From positions 1-52,475 of the forward strand of contig JAUWNI010000010.1 in the NCBI GenBank assembly GCA_030612705.1: DNA of 52,475 bases, given 5' to 3'. Made by a program: the position numbers and the translations under genes. Below, one piece after another: positions 16,821 through 25,228 of this stretch. A model generated the notes under the pieces. That model was given only the letters and a program-made list of their open reading frames with translations. It made no database searches and was not told the origin of the DNA. The stretch's first letter is position 1. Each line of letters starts with the position of its first letter. The stretch is from Phycisphaerae bacterium. Its GTDB lineage: Bacteria; Planctomycetota; Phycisphaerae; UBA1845; Fen-1342.

Positions 16821-18812
16821 ATGAAGACATCTATGAAGCACGTTCTGATCCAAACGACCCTCCTGGTCGTGTCATCCTGGATACTGGGTGGATGCGACGG
16901 GAGCGATGCCGACAGATCCTCCGCCGAACTCAACGTGATCCTGATCTCGATCGACACGACCCGGGCCGACCACCTGGCCTGCTACGGCCACCCGCGTATA
17001 AAAACGCCCAACATCGACCGCCTGGCCGCCGAGGGCACTCTCTTCGAGCAGTGCATCGTTGCCGCTCCGGTGACGCTTCCATCGCACGCCAGCATGTTGA
17101 CCGGCACCTACCCGTTCGTCCATAAAGTACGCGACAACGGTACCTTCAGCCTGCACGCCGACAATCTCACGCTGACTGAAGTCCTACACGAGGCCGGCTT
17201 CGCGACGGCCGCTCAGGTCGGCGCCTTCGTCCTCAACCACGAGTTCGGGCTCAACCAGGGCTTCGACGTATACCGCGACGTCGGGTTCACCCCTGCTAGC
17301 AGAGCGACCCAACACGTTGACAACGAGATTACCGCCGAGCAGGTCACCGACGGGGCAATCGAGCTGTTACAACAGATCGCCGACAAGCGTTTCTTCATGT
17401 TCGTGCACTACTTCGATCCGCATCAGCCGTACCAGGCCCCCGAACGTTTCGCCGCCCAGTACATCAATCCCTACACGGCCGAAATCGCTTATACAGACGA
17501 GCAGGTCGGGCGTTTGCTCGACGCTGTCAAGGACTCCGGCGTCGGCGACAACACACTCGTCGTGCTGACATCCGACCACGGCGAAGGTCTTGGTCAGCAC
17601 CACGAGGCCACGCACGCCTTCTTCGTCTACGACACCACGCTCACCGTCCCGCTGGTCTTCTGGTGCCCGCGGCGCATACCGGCCGGCGGCCGCGTCGCCG
17701 CTCAGGTTCGCACGATCGACATCGCTCCCACGATTCTCGCCCTGCTCGCCCTGCCGCCGTTGTCCGATGGTCAAGGTGTCGACCTCTCGCCACTGCTTTT
17801 CGGCAAGACCGCCGAGCTGGGGCTCGATGCGTACTCAGAGACGTTCTATACGAAGTACAACCTCGGTTTCTCTCCGCTGCGCGCCCTGCGGAGCGGATCG
17901 TGGAAATATATTCACGCTCCGCGACCGGAGCTCTACAACATCAGCGAAGACCCACGGGAATTGCGCGACCTGGCTTCGTCGCTGCCCGAGCGCGTCGCCG
18001 ACATGCGGGCAAAAATGCGCATCCTGATCGGGCGGGCCCCGTGCGTCGTCCAGCCGCGGCAGGCCCGCCGTCAAGTCAGCGCGCAGGACTTGCAACGGCT
18101 CGAATCACTCGGCTACGTCGGCGGTGCTTCGGCGGCCGAGCCGGACGTTTCAGAAGACGAGCTCGCCATGTTCGAGCCCGCCGGCCCAAACCCGATGGAT
18201 CACGTTCGTGAGATTCAACTCACGACTCGCGCCGTCGGCCTGGTGCAAACCGGCCGGCACCAAAAGGTGGAGAAGGTGATCCGCGAGTTGCTGGCGGAAG
18301 TCGGCGACCGCTCGGACAAGTTTGTCTGGGCCCATGCGCATCTGGCCGGCGCGCTGGCCGCCCAGGGTAAGCTCGAAGAAGCCTTGCGGCACTTCGACCT
18401 GGCCATCAAAGCCCGTCCCGAAGACGGCCAGATGTACACCATGAAAGGCCTCGTCCTGAAGGCCCTACAGCGTCCTGATGAAGCCCTGGCGGAGTTTCAA
18501 CAGGCAGTGACGCTCGAACCGGTTTTCGCGACCACGCATCTCCACCTCGCTGCCGTATTGGCCGCCAAGGGGCAGGTCGCGGAAGCGATCGCGCAATACC
18601 GAATGGCGATCGAGAAAGACCCGCGGGCGCTCCGAGCATACACGAACCTTGCCAAGCTTCTCGCTCAAATCGATCAACTTGCCGAAGCGGTTGAGATTCT
18701 CGAAAGCGCGCTCGATACTGCCCGTCCGCACGGCGATCAGAAAGTGATCCAACAGTTGCAAGCGCTCCACGACCGCTACCAACAACAAAAAGCCGTCCCC
18801 AAAACCCCTTGA
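16821..18812 (+). CDS. Sulfatase-superfamily lipoprotein with C-terminal TPRs, Thr at the nucleophile position
   Basis: 663 residues. ATG at 16821 gives a lipoprotein signal ending SSWILGGC, with GGGA upstream. The alkaline-phosphatase/sulfatase fold is clear: VILISIDTTRADHLACYGHP (metal Asp), TPNIDRLAAEGTLFEQC, LPSHASMLTG, and SDHGEGLGQHHEATHAFF (metal Asp-His and a further His). Where true sulfatases have Cys or Ser (C/S-x-P-S-R) the sequence is VTLPSH, so formylglycine cannot form; Thr may serve as nucleophile, as in phosphotransferase relatives. The domain ends with LQRLESLGYVGG, and at least four TPRs follow (LAGALAAQGKLEEALRHFDL and similar). It is probably an exported phospho- or sulfo-ester enzyme acting on surface polymers. 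A paralogous domain is encoded at 41723-43357. Confidence 0.85.
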   Translation: MKTSMKHVLIQTTLLVVSSWILGGCDGSDADRSSAELNVILISIDTTRADHLACYGHPRIKTPNIDRLAAEGTLFEQCIVAAPVTLPSHASMLTGTYPFVHKVRDNGTFSLHADNLTLTEVLHEAGFATAAQVGAFVLNHEFGLNQGFDVYRDVGFTPASRATQHVDNEITAEQVTDGAIELLQQIADKRFFMFVHYFDPHQPYQAPERFAAQYINPYTAEIAYTDEQVGRLLDAVKDSGVGDNTLVVLTSDHGEGLGQHHEATHAFFVYDTTLTVPLVFWCPRRIPAGGRVAAQVRTIDIAPTILALLALPPLSDGQGVDLSPLLFGKTAELGLDAYSETFYTKYNLGFSPLRALRSGSWKYIHAPRPELYNISEDPRELRDLASSLPERVADMRAKMRILIGRAPCVVQPRQARRQVSAQDLQRLESLGYVGGASAAEPDVSEDELAMFEPAGPNPMDHVREIQLTTRAVGLVQTGRHQKVEKVIRELLAEVGDRSDKFVWAHAHLAGALAAQGKLEEALRHFDLAIKARPEDGQMYTMKGLVLKALQRPDEALAEFQQAVTLEPVFATTHLHLAAVLAAKGQVAEAIAQYRMAIEKDPRALRAYTNLAKLLAQIDQLAEAVEILESALDTARPHGDQKVIQQLQALHDRYQQQKAVPKTP

Positions 18813-19068
18813 ATGACAGCACACCGGCATGAAGCCGGTTCACAGCTATTCCCAGCACAGTTGACTGCAACGGATTGATCGCTGACAAGTGATAATCAAG
18901 GGTTTTCAAAATTCTGCCGATCTAAACAATTGGCAAGGATAGCTGCGGACATATATAATCGTCGTCGAACAGTTCTGATACGCGAGAGATTTCATCTTGT
19001 TTTTGTGTAGTGTGGGGGATCGCGCGGACCCGGTCCGGCGGCAAGTCGCTGGTACAGGCACACGTCGT

Positions 19069-19671
19069 ATGGTGCACAACATTAACCATTCCGAACACGG
19101 TCCGCACAGCGAAGATAGTCCGCGCGCCTTCGAGTTGACCTTCTGGTGCTTCGGCCGGCAACCCTTGTTGAACAACGAGCGCTGGAACCGCGTACTGGCC
19201 GAGAGCATCGACCGGGCGTTTGAGCATCATGCTTTCAGCCTCGCCGCCTTCACCTTCATGCCCGAGTGTGTGCAACTGGTCGTTGTGCAACAGGGTCCGA
19301 CCGCAAACGTCCCCCGCTTGCTTTACACGATGAAGCGAACATTCGCCCAATGGGTCAAGCATGAACTGAGCGAGACCGACCCCGCGCTCCAAAAGCGGCT
19401 TACAGTGCGCGACGGTCCCGGCCTCTACATCTTCCGGTTCTGGGAGCCCGGCCCCGGCCGCGTCCGCGACCTCTCTTCGCCCTCGGCATTCGCCGGCGCC
19501 ATCGAGACCATCCACGCCGGCCCCGTCAGAAACGGACTCTGCGAGACTCCCGACAAGTGGAAGTGGTCCAGTTGGCGGCAATACGACATTCCGGCTCAAC
19601 CCCTCGACTCCGACCTCCCCAAAATTCAAGTATCAATCCCCAACTTGATGCCGACATCCACCCACGATTGA
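19069..19671 (+). CDS. RAYT-like (REP-associated tyrosine transposase) relative lacking catalytic residues
   Basis: About 200 residues from ATG at 19069; a TTG at 18997 in frame is possible. The fold follows planctomycete RAYT/IS200-like proteins: ELTFWCFGRQPLL, then FTFMPECVQLVVVQ, LLYTMKRTFAQWVK, YIFRFWEPGPGRVRDLSSP and IHAGPVRNGLCETPDKWKWS SW. In active members the second segment reads MPxHVHLL (the HUH metal site) and the fourth FWQxGGGYDRN (the catalytic Tyr). Here the two His are Cys and Gln, and Tyr is missing. The protein should therefore be unable to cut DNA but could still bind hairpins. A GTAG hairpin fragment lies 17 bases after its stop. No ribosome site is clear. Confidence 0.72.
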   Translation: MVHNINHSEHGPHSEDSPRAFELTFWCFGRQPLLNNERWNRVLAESIDRAFEHHAFSLAAFTFMPECVQLVVVQQGPTANVPRLLYTMKRTFAQWVKHELSETDPALQKRLTVRDGPGLYIFRFWEPGPGRVRDLSSPSAFAGAIETIHAGPVRNGLCETPDKWKWSSWRQYDIPAQPLDSDLPKIQVSIPNLMPTSTHD

Positions 19672-19672
19672 T

Positions 19673-19719
19673 AACTGAAAGCTGTCCTGTAGCGGCCGGA
19701 TTGAAAGCTGACAGCTTCT
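19673..19719. repeat. Partial GTAG repeat and AAAGCTGA words beside the RAYT-like gene
   Basis: GTAGCGGCCGG (19689-19699) is flanked by CTGAAAGCTG on the left and TTGAAAGCTGACAGC on the right, between the converging RAYT-like and serS genes. GTAGCGGCC heads recur at 36154 and, in complement, at 14733. Confidence 0.4.
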
Positions 19720-19720
19720 C

Positions 19721-20995
19721 TTACCCAATCCGCTCGACGCCGTGCATGTACTTCCGCAGCGCGGCCGGTATCGACACGCTGCCGTCCTCATTCTGGTTCG
19801 TTTCCAGCAGTGGTATCAATATTCGCGGCGAGGCTACGACCGTGCTGTTGAGCGTGTGGCAGACCCGCACCCTGCCGTCGGCGTCGCGATAGCGCAGCTT
19901 CAGCCGACGGGCCTGAAAATCGTGGTAGCGGCTGGCCGAGTGCGTCTCGCTGTACATCTCCCGGCTCGGCATCCACGTCTCGACGTCGTACTGCCGTACT
20001 TTGCTCTGTCCCATGTCGCCGGTGCAGACTTCGACGACGCGGTAGGGCAGTTCCAGCGCCTGCAACAAATCCTCGGCGTTTTGGAGGATCTCCGCGTGGT
20101 GCTTGGCGGATTCCTCCGGGTCGGCGGCGCAGAGCACCACCTCTTCCAGCTTGTCGAAATAATGGATGCGATAAAGCCCGCGGGTATCCTTGCCGGCCGC
20201 CCCCGCCTCCCGGCGAAAACAGGTGCTTCGCGCGAAATACTTCTTCGGCAATTCGTCCAGTTCCAGAATCTCATCCCCGTGCAAGCCGGTGACCGGCACC
20301 TCCGACGTCCCGACCAGGCACATCTCGTCCCGCTCGGCCAGGTAAACCTCGTCGCGGTGCAGCGGAAAGAACCCCGTCCCGATCATGAGCTCTTCCGAAA
20401 CCAGTACGGGCACCGTCAGCGGCGTCCAGCCCCGTTCCACCATCATGTCCCAAGCCAGACGCAATACGGCTTCGTGCAGCATCGACCCGTAACCGGCCAG
20501 GACGTAATTTCGGCTGCCGGCGAGCTTCACGCCACGCTCCATATCGAAGAGCTTCAGTCGCGTCCCGAGCTCGACGTGGTCCTTGAACTCGAACCCGAAA
20601 TCGGCCTTGGTCCTGGGCTTGCCGACCTGGCGAATCTCGACGTTGCCCGATTCATCCGGCCCGATCGGGGCATCAGGGTGCGGAATCTGGGGGACCAGCA
20701 ACATCAGTTCGTGCAACTCGGCGTCAACCCGTGCCCGCTCTTCCTCGATCTGCTTGATCCGCCCCTTGAGTTGCCCCGTGGCCTTGCTCAGTTCGGCCTT
20801 CTGCTCCTTCGGCGCCTGGGCGATCTTTTCGCCGGCCTGCTTCTGCTCGTGACGCAGCTCGTTGAACTCAGTCTCAAGCTCCCGCCGCCGGGCGTCTACG
20901 GAAAGCACGCGGTCGATGTCGACGTTCATGCCCTTGTCGACGACGGCTTTCTTGACCAGGTCCGGCTTTTCGCGAATGACTTTGATGTCGATCAT
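19721..20995 (-). CDS. serS: Seryl-tRNA synthetase
   Basis: 424 residues, the normal length. The N-terminus MIDIKVIREKPDLVKKAV begins the two-helix coiled-coil arm (to about 105) that holds the long variable arm of tRNA-Ser. The class II core follows: motif 2 with YFARSTCFRREAGAAGKDT, and motif 3 LNSTVVASPRILIPLLETNQ. The serine-site region VPVTGLHGDEILELDELP is also present. The C-terminus (ALRKYMHGVERIG) is standard. It charges tRNA-Ser and is presumably essential. The ATG at 20995 has GGAAGG upstream. It is transcribed divergently from the membrane-protein pair at 21281. Confidence 0.97.
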   Translation of the reverse strand: MIDIKVIREKPDLVKKAVVDKGMNVDIDRVLSVDARRRELETEFNELRHEQKQAGEKIAQAPKEQKAELSKATGQLKGRIKQIEEERARVDAELHELMLLVPQIPHPDAPIGPDESGNVEIRQVGKPRTKADFGFEFKDHVELGTRLKLFDMERGVKLAGSRNYVLAGYGSMLHEAVLRLAWDMMVERGWTPLTVPVLVSEELMIGTGFFPLHRDEVYLAERDEMCLVGTSEVPVTGLHGDEILELDELPKKYFARSTCFRREAGAAGKDTRGLYRIHYFDKLEEVVLCAADPEESAKHHAEILQNAEDLLQALELPYRVVEVCTGDMGQSKVRQYDVETWMPSREMYSETHSASRYHDFQARRLKLRYRDADGRVRVCHTLNSTVVASPRILIPLLETNQNEDGSVSIPAALRKYMHGVERIG

Positions 20996-21167
20996 GAGGC
21001 CTTCCGTGCCGGGTACACATTCCGCAACTTGTAAATGAAGTTTCGCTCGACTTTATCGTTCGCGCGCCGAGCGCGAGCCAACATTATAAGCAGTATGCCA
21101 ACCGCGGCGAGTGGACCAAGCAGAGCCCCGAGTGCCTGGTGCGGTTTTCTCACTCGCCGCCGGCCCG

Positions 21168-21196
21168 TTGCGATACTGTGGGCAGACTTCTATACT
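21168..21196 (+). promoter_or_regulatory. Candidate promoter for the membrane-protein pair
   Basis: TTGCGA (21168-21173) and TATACT (21191-21196) are separated by 17 bases. The predicted start near 21203 leaves a leader of about 78 bases before the ATG at 21281. Confidence 0.45.
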
Positions 21197-21280
21197 TTCG
21201 TGACACAGCGTCTTGAACGGAGACTCGGGGTTGCCCGTCTGTCGAGCGCTGGATACCCGCGCGAACAGGCGGCAACCGCC

Positions 21281-21754
21281 ATGAGCATGAAGCAAAAACC
21301 AGACCCCACAATCCGCACGATCCAGGCCGGGATCCTGGCCTGGATCCTACCCGGGGCCGGGCATTTCCTGCTCGGCCACCGCGGGATCGCCGCCGTCTTC
21401 TTCATCGCGATCAGCTTCGCGTACGGGACCGGGCTCGCGATCGGCGGGGTGAAAAATTCCGTCAACCCGCAAGCCAACCGCTGGCTGTTTCTGGCGGAAC
21501 TCGGCGTCGGCGGCTACACCATTGTCGGCTACGTCGTCAGTAACAACCTGCCGAACTACGGCGCAAAGGAATTGTCACCTTACGTCAGCTTCTATCCCGA
21601 ATCCGATGTGGCTCAGATCTACCTCGCGATCGGCGGGCTGCTCAACCTGTTGGCGATTCTGGACGCGCTCACACGCGCCCAGACGGGAGGCCTGCCCGTG
21701 TTCTACCAGGAAATGACGCCGACCGCCGACGTGCCCAGCGAGGGCCGCAAATGA
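21281..21754 (+). CDS. Small integral membrane protein, unknown function
   Basis: 157 residues from ATG at 21281; a second ATG two codons later is also possible. The frame is open upstream to about 21035, but that part overlaps the promoter region and is not protein-like. Hydrophobic segments: ILAWILPGAGHFLLGH, AVFFIAISFAYGTGLAIGG, LFLAELGVGGYTIVGYVVSN and IYLAIGGLLNLLAILDALT. The first has the 'P-G-x-G-h-f-h-h-G' pattern seen in TM2-like and related small membrane proteins. The C-terminal tail is cytosolic-looking. The stop overlaps the start of the next gene (ATGA), so the two are translationally coupled and probably form one complex. Function unknown. Confidence 0.72.
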   Translation: MSMKQKPDPTIRTIQAGILAWILPGAGHFLLGHRGIAAVFFIAISFAYGTGLAIGGVKNSVNPQANRWLFLAELGVGGYTIVGYVVSNNLPNYGAKELSPYVSFYPESDVAQIYLAIGGLLNLLAILDALTRAQTGGLPVFYQEMTPTADVPSEGRK

Positions 21755-22011
21755 CGCCGCCGCTGGCCGCACTGCTCGCCTGGATTCCCTTTATCCACCC
21801 TCTGCACCTGCCCGAGGGGGCTCGACTATGGATGTTCCTGCCGTTGGCGGCGTGCGTCGCGGTCGTCTACCGAGCCACCCGGGCCCGGACGGCGCGCGAG
21901 CTGCCGCGGGCCACGCTGAAGACGTTCGTCAACATCGTGGTGGGCATGTGCCTGATCGCGATCGCGGCATACGCGATCCACGAAGGGGTCTTGCGCTTCT
22001 CAAGGGGTTGA
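21751..22011 (+). CDS. Small membrane protein coupled to the previous gene
   Basis: 86 residues, starting in the ATGA overlap at 21751. There are two clear helices (RLWMFLPLAACVAVVY and FVNIVVGMCLIAIAAYAIH), and perhaps a third, shorter one at the N-terminus (LAALLAWIPFIHPLHLP). Between them is a basic loop (RATRARTARELPRATLK). The overlap with the upstream membrane-protein gene is the only clue to a role. I do not recognise the family. Confidence 0.7.
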   Translation: MTPPLAALLAWIPFIHPLHLPEGARLWMFLPLAACVAVVYRATRARTARELPRATLKTFVNIVVGMCLIAIAAYAIHEGVLRFSRG

Positions 22012-22025
22012 GTTGTCGCTCAATA

Positions 22026-23135
22026 TTATTGCGCGGGGTTCAATGGGAGCACGATTTCGAACCGCGCCCCACCACGGGGAATGTTGTTAACTGAAATCGA
22101 TCCGTGCATCTCGCCGATCAGTCCGTGCGAAACGGCCAAGCCCATGCCGGCTTGGCGGGTCTGGCCGGCTCCGAGTTCGCCCTTGGTGGTAAAGAACGGC
22201 TCGAAAATATGTTCCATGTCGCCGGGTGAAATCCCCGGGCCGCTGTCGCCGATCGTGAGCACGGCGGCGTTTTCGTCACGGCGTCCCAGCGTAACGGTGA
22301 GGACGCCTCCGTCGGGCATGGCCTCAGAGGCGTTGCGCACCAAGTTGTCGATGACGATATTGAAGTGATCGCGCGGCAATGGCACGAGCGGAATCCGCCG
22401 CCATTTCATGTCGAGCTTGATGCCGCGGGCGGCCAGATCCTGCTCGTGCTGGTCGAAGTATTGCAGCACTATCTCGGTCAGGTCGGACAAATCCCTCAGC
22501 CGATGGTCGGCCTGGGCAAACACCAGCAACTGCTGCGTGAGTTGGGTGGCCCGACCGACGGCGTCGGCGGTGCGCCGCAGCACGCGTCGCATCGCCGACA
22601 TCGTGTTCATGTTCAATGCAAATTCGAGACTGGTGGCGATGCTGCACAGCAGGTTGTTGTAGTGATGGGCCACCGAGCCGGCCAGAGCGCCGAGCGTAGT
22701 CAGCCGTTCACGTTTCCGCATCCCGCGGCGCAACTGCAAGCGGGCGGTGATGTCGTGGAACCAGACGCACACGTACTCCAGACGATCCCGATCGTCACAG
22801 ACCGGCGTCAGCCAGACGGCGTACTCGGTGGTTTCCTCGTTCTCAAAACCGATCCGCGCGCGGAACTCGAGCGGCTCGCGCGTCTCCACGAGCGCCTTGA
22901 GGTTGTCCTCCAGATCGGGGTGGTGGTCCTTGGGCAGCACGTCGCGCAAATTCGGCCGCCGCGTATCGTCACCCCGGCCGTGCAACAGCTTTTCGCCGAG
23001 CGGGTTCCACGCCAGGATATCCCCCTCGACATCGCACGCGAAGATGGGGAGACCGGCACCCTCGAAGAGTCGTCGAAAGAACACGGCGTCAAGTTGGGCC
23101 GGCGCGGCCGCGCGATTAGTCATGCTGACCGACAT
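22026..23135 (-). CDS. Soluble PAS-domain sensor histidine kinase
   Basis: 369 residues; the start is at 23135 or, after ATG-2, at 23123. Both overlap the end of the upstream lipoprotein gene (by 20 or 8 bases). Order: a PAS domain (about 20-130; GLPIFACDVEGDILAWNPLGE, ending VCVWFHDITARLQL), a dimerisation helix with the phospho-acceptor in LAGSVAHHYNNLLCSIATSL, and a complete ATPase domain (N box DNLVRNASEAMPDGG, G1 GDSGPGIS, F box FEPFFTTKGE, G2 GMGLAVSHGLIGEMHG). There is no membrane segment, so it senses an internal signal or is recruited by a partner. No response regulator is nearby. The tight overlap suggests that it works with the lipoprotein. Confidence 0.88.
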   Translation of the reverse strand: MSVSMTNRAAAPAQLDAVFFRRLFEGAGLPIFACDVEGDILAWNPLGEKLLHGRGDDTRRPNLRDVLPKDHHPDLEDNLKALVETREPLEFRARIGFENEETTEYAVWLTPVCDDRDRLEYVCVWFHDITARLQLRRGMRKRERLTTLGALAGSVAHHYNNLLCSIATSLEFALNMNTMSAMRRVLRRTADAVGRATQLTQQLLVFAQADHRLRDLSDLTEIVLQYFDQHEQDLAARGIKLDMKWRRIPLVPLPRDHFNIVIDNLVRNASEAMPDGGVLTVTLGRRDENAAVLTIGDSGPGISPGDMEHIFEPFFTTKGELGAGQTRQAGMGLAVSHGLIGEMHGSISVNNIPRGGARFEIVLPLNPAQ

Positions 23136-24030
23136 GCCTCGCTTCCGGACGTAGAAAGACGTACGAATAATAGTGTCGCCCTTGAGATACTCTCGTCAAA
23201 AACGCTCCGCCAAGCAATCCGTAAATCCGCGAATTTTCGCTGGGCGCGATCAGGACAAATTCGCCCGGAGCGAGCGTCACGGTGATCCCGGCGACGTCGA
23301 ACGTCTGCATGCTGCGGCGTGGGTCCGCGCGAAGCCCCGCCTCGGCCCAGATCCACTCCCAGCCGTCCACCCGCCGATGGACTTCCGGGACGGCAAACAG
23401 TATGACCTGGTCGGCATCGTGCGGGTCGGGCACGTAGGCCACCCGTAAGACGTTGCGGCTCTCGGGCCAGGTGCTGCCGGTGAGAATGCCGTCCCGGCCG
23501 ACGTAGAACAGCGTCTGCTCGCGGGGCTCGACGTCCAGCTCCAACAGCAGCGGAAAACCGATCGGCAGGCGGACGGGCGTCGCGAACGTAACCTTATGAT
23601 CCTCGATCGCATCCAAAGCCGCCTTGATCGGCTCCCACCATTCCGCGTGCCCGACGCCCACGCGCAGACCGTTCTGCCGCAGACGCAGTTGCGTATCGGC
23701 ATCGAGGGCGTCTTCGCGGAGGAAATTCCAGATCTTTTCCACGGCCGCTTCTTGCCCCCGCGGCACGAGGATGTGCAGAATTGCCAACTCATAAGCGAGT
23801 AAGGGTTTCTCGGGCGTCTTTAGTTCGGAATGAAAGACCGGGATCGGCGTGAAGCCGGTGTCGGCATCCTCGACTTCTTCGTGTGTTTCGGCGACGGGTC
23901 GGGCAGGCTGAAGCCAGTTAGTGGAGGCGAGCTCGCAGCCGGTGCAAACCAGCACGAGCAACGCGGTTATCAACCAAGGGGCACATGGTGCGCCGCTTCG
24001 ATCGCAAGCTGGCCCGCGGTGCGCTCGCAT
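23116..24030 (-). CDS. Hypothetical lipoprotein coupled to the histidine kinase
   Basis: 304 residues from ATG at 24030. A hydrophobic stretch ITALLVLVCTGC ends in a lipobox, with Cys near residue 32. The mature protein has two parts: a first with helices (LLAYELAILHILVPRGQEAA, RLRQNGLRVGVGH) and a second, beta-rich C-terminal part (VTLAPGEFVLIAPSENSRIYGLLGGAF). The final GxF-V-L-x-h-xP-x3 pattern is like a secreted planctomycete lipoprotein type with no known function. It overlaps the kinase gene and is the first gene of that pair. Confidence 0.68.
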   Translation of the reverse strand: MRAHRGPACDRSGAPCAPWLITALLVLVCTGCELASTNWLQPARPVAETHEEVEDADTGFTPIPVFHSELKTPEKPLLAYELAILHILVPRGQEAAVEKIWNFLREDALDADTQLRLRQNGLRVGVGHAEWWEPIKAALDAIEDHKVTFATPVRLPIGFPLLLELDVEPREQTLFYVGRDGILTGSTWPESRNVLRVAYVPDPHDADQVILFAVPEVHRRVDGWEWIWAEAGLRADPRRSMQTFDVAGITVTLAPGEFVLIAPSENSRIYGLLGGAFLTRVSQGRHYYSYVFLRPEARHVGQHD

Positions 24031-24142
24031 AATAGAAACCGATTCTACCTACCCGCCCCGATCAGCGGATAGTTATCGGCATAATAATTCCGATCCAATA
24101 CTTCTCCCCCAATACACATAGCATAGCGATTGAGCAGCGCGA

Positions 24143-24877
24143 TTACCATTGTGCTTCTTCAAACGGCCCGCGCGGCTTCACTTTCTTCGCCTGGCGGCTG
24201 ATATCCTTCAGAATCGCCCCGGCCAGTGACATGTCGCCCGGCGCCGTGATCTTGAGGTTGCGGCCATCCGTGGAGACTATCGCAACCTCCTGCCCCGTAC
24301 GCTCCACTACCTGCGCGTCATCGGTCGGTGTAAAGTCGGCCGGCACGTCGGCATACGCCTTGATGATCAGATCCCGACGAAAAACCTGTGGCGTCTGGGC
24401 TTCATAGAGCCCTTCGCGCGGTACGGTTTTCTCGATCGTGCCGTCCTTGATCCGTTTAACTGTCCCGGCCAGCGGCGCGGCCAGGATCGCCGCCCCGGTC
24501 TTGGATGCCTGCTTGAACACCTGGTCGATCCAGGATTCGAGCACGCAAGGACGGACGGCGTCGTGAATGCAAACCAGCTCGGCCGCTTCGTCAACGTGCC
24601 CCAATGCCGCCCGGACAGATTCGAACCGCGTCGCGCCGCCCTTCACCAACTTAATACCCATGAACATCAGGTTGGCGGCGTATTTCTCCTTGACCACGTC
24701 GTAATCTTCAGGCGAAACGGTCAGAACCACCTGGACGACGTCCGAGCGATTGATAAACAACTCGATCGAACGGATGAAGATCGGCCGATCGTCGATCTTG
24801 GCGAACGGCTTTTTCACCTTACCGCCGAACCGCTCACCCGCCCCCGCCGCCGGTATCACCACTGCAACCTTGGCCAT
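24143..24877 (-). CDS. ispD: 2-C-methyl-D-erythritol 4-phosphate cytidylyltransferase
   Basis: 244 residues. The start ATG at 24877 has GGGAGG six bases upstream; an in-frame start ten codons earlier lacks such a site. The nucleotidyltransferase loop AKVAVVIPAAGAGERFGGKV with KKPF, then GGATRFESVRAAL, CIHDAVRPCV (metal Asp), the EAQTPQVFRRDL segment and FTPTDDAQVVERTG are all IspD hallmarks. It joins CTP to MEP in the non-mevalonate isoprenoid pathway. No other pathway gene is adjacent (ispF often is). The C-terminal tail (AKKVKPRGPFEEAQW) is slightly longer than usual. Confidence 0.93.
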   Translation of the reverse strand: MAKVAVVIPAAGAGERFGGKVKKPFAKIDDRPIFIRSIELFINRSDVVQVVLTVSPEDYDVVKEKYAANLMFMGIKLVKGGATRFESVRAALGHVDEAAELVCIHDAVRPCVLESWIDQVFKQASKTGAAILAAPLAGTVKRIKDGTIEKTVPREGLYEAQTPQVFRRDLIIKAYADVPADFTPTDDAQVVERTGQEVAIVSTDGRNLKITAPGDMSLAGAILKDISRQAKKVKPRGPFEEAQW

Positions 24878-24964
24878 TGCACGCCTCCCACGGAGTAAAG
24901 ATTTCACTCGGTACGATGATAGCGCGCCGCGACGAGGTCAAGCGATTGATCAAGATTTGGCCCT

Positions 24965-24989
24965 CGCTGGCGCTTCGGGCTCTGATTGG
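24965..24989 (+). repeat. Dispersed repeat, GCGCTTCGGGCTCTGATTGG copy
   Basis: A copy of the family at 8557-8582, differing by a few bases. It lies in the spacer 24878-25228, which otherwise holds a lone TATAGT box at 25099-25104 that may serve the gene at 25229, and no supported small gene. Confidence 0.5.
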
Positions 24990-25228
24990 TGGGCGCCGAC
25001 GGCATCATGCACTCCACGCCAGGAACGATGCCCGGTGCGAGTCCGGCCGCTCTGTTTGTCGATCCCGCTACGTCTGTACGGCAGCGGTAGGAATCGGGTA
25101 TAGTGCGCGTCCTGCCCCAGGGCGGGCACGAACGCGGAGGGGGCCGGGCCCGTCACGCCGTCAGCCACAGCGTGCGTGTCGGCGTCGCGTCCGTGGTTGA
25201 GGATTCTCAAGCGCGACGAGGACCACGT

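Noticed and set aside
19742-21034. 430-codon plus-strand open frame
   Set aside because: It is the exact antisense of serS, which has every synthetase motif. High GC makes long antisense frames common here.
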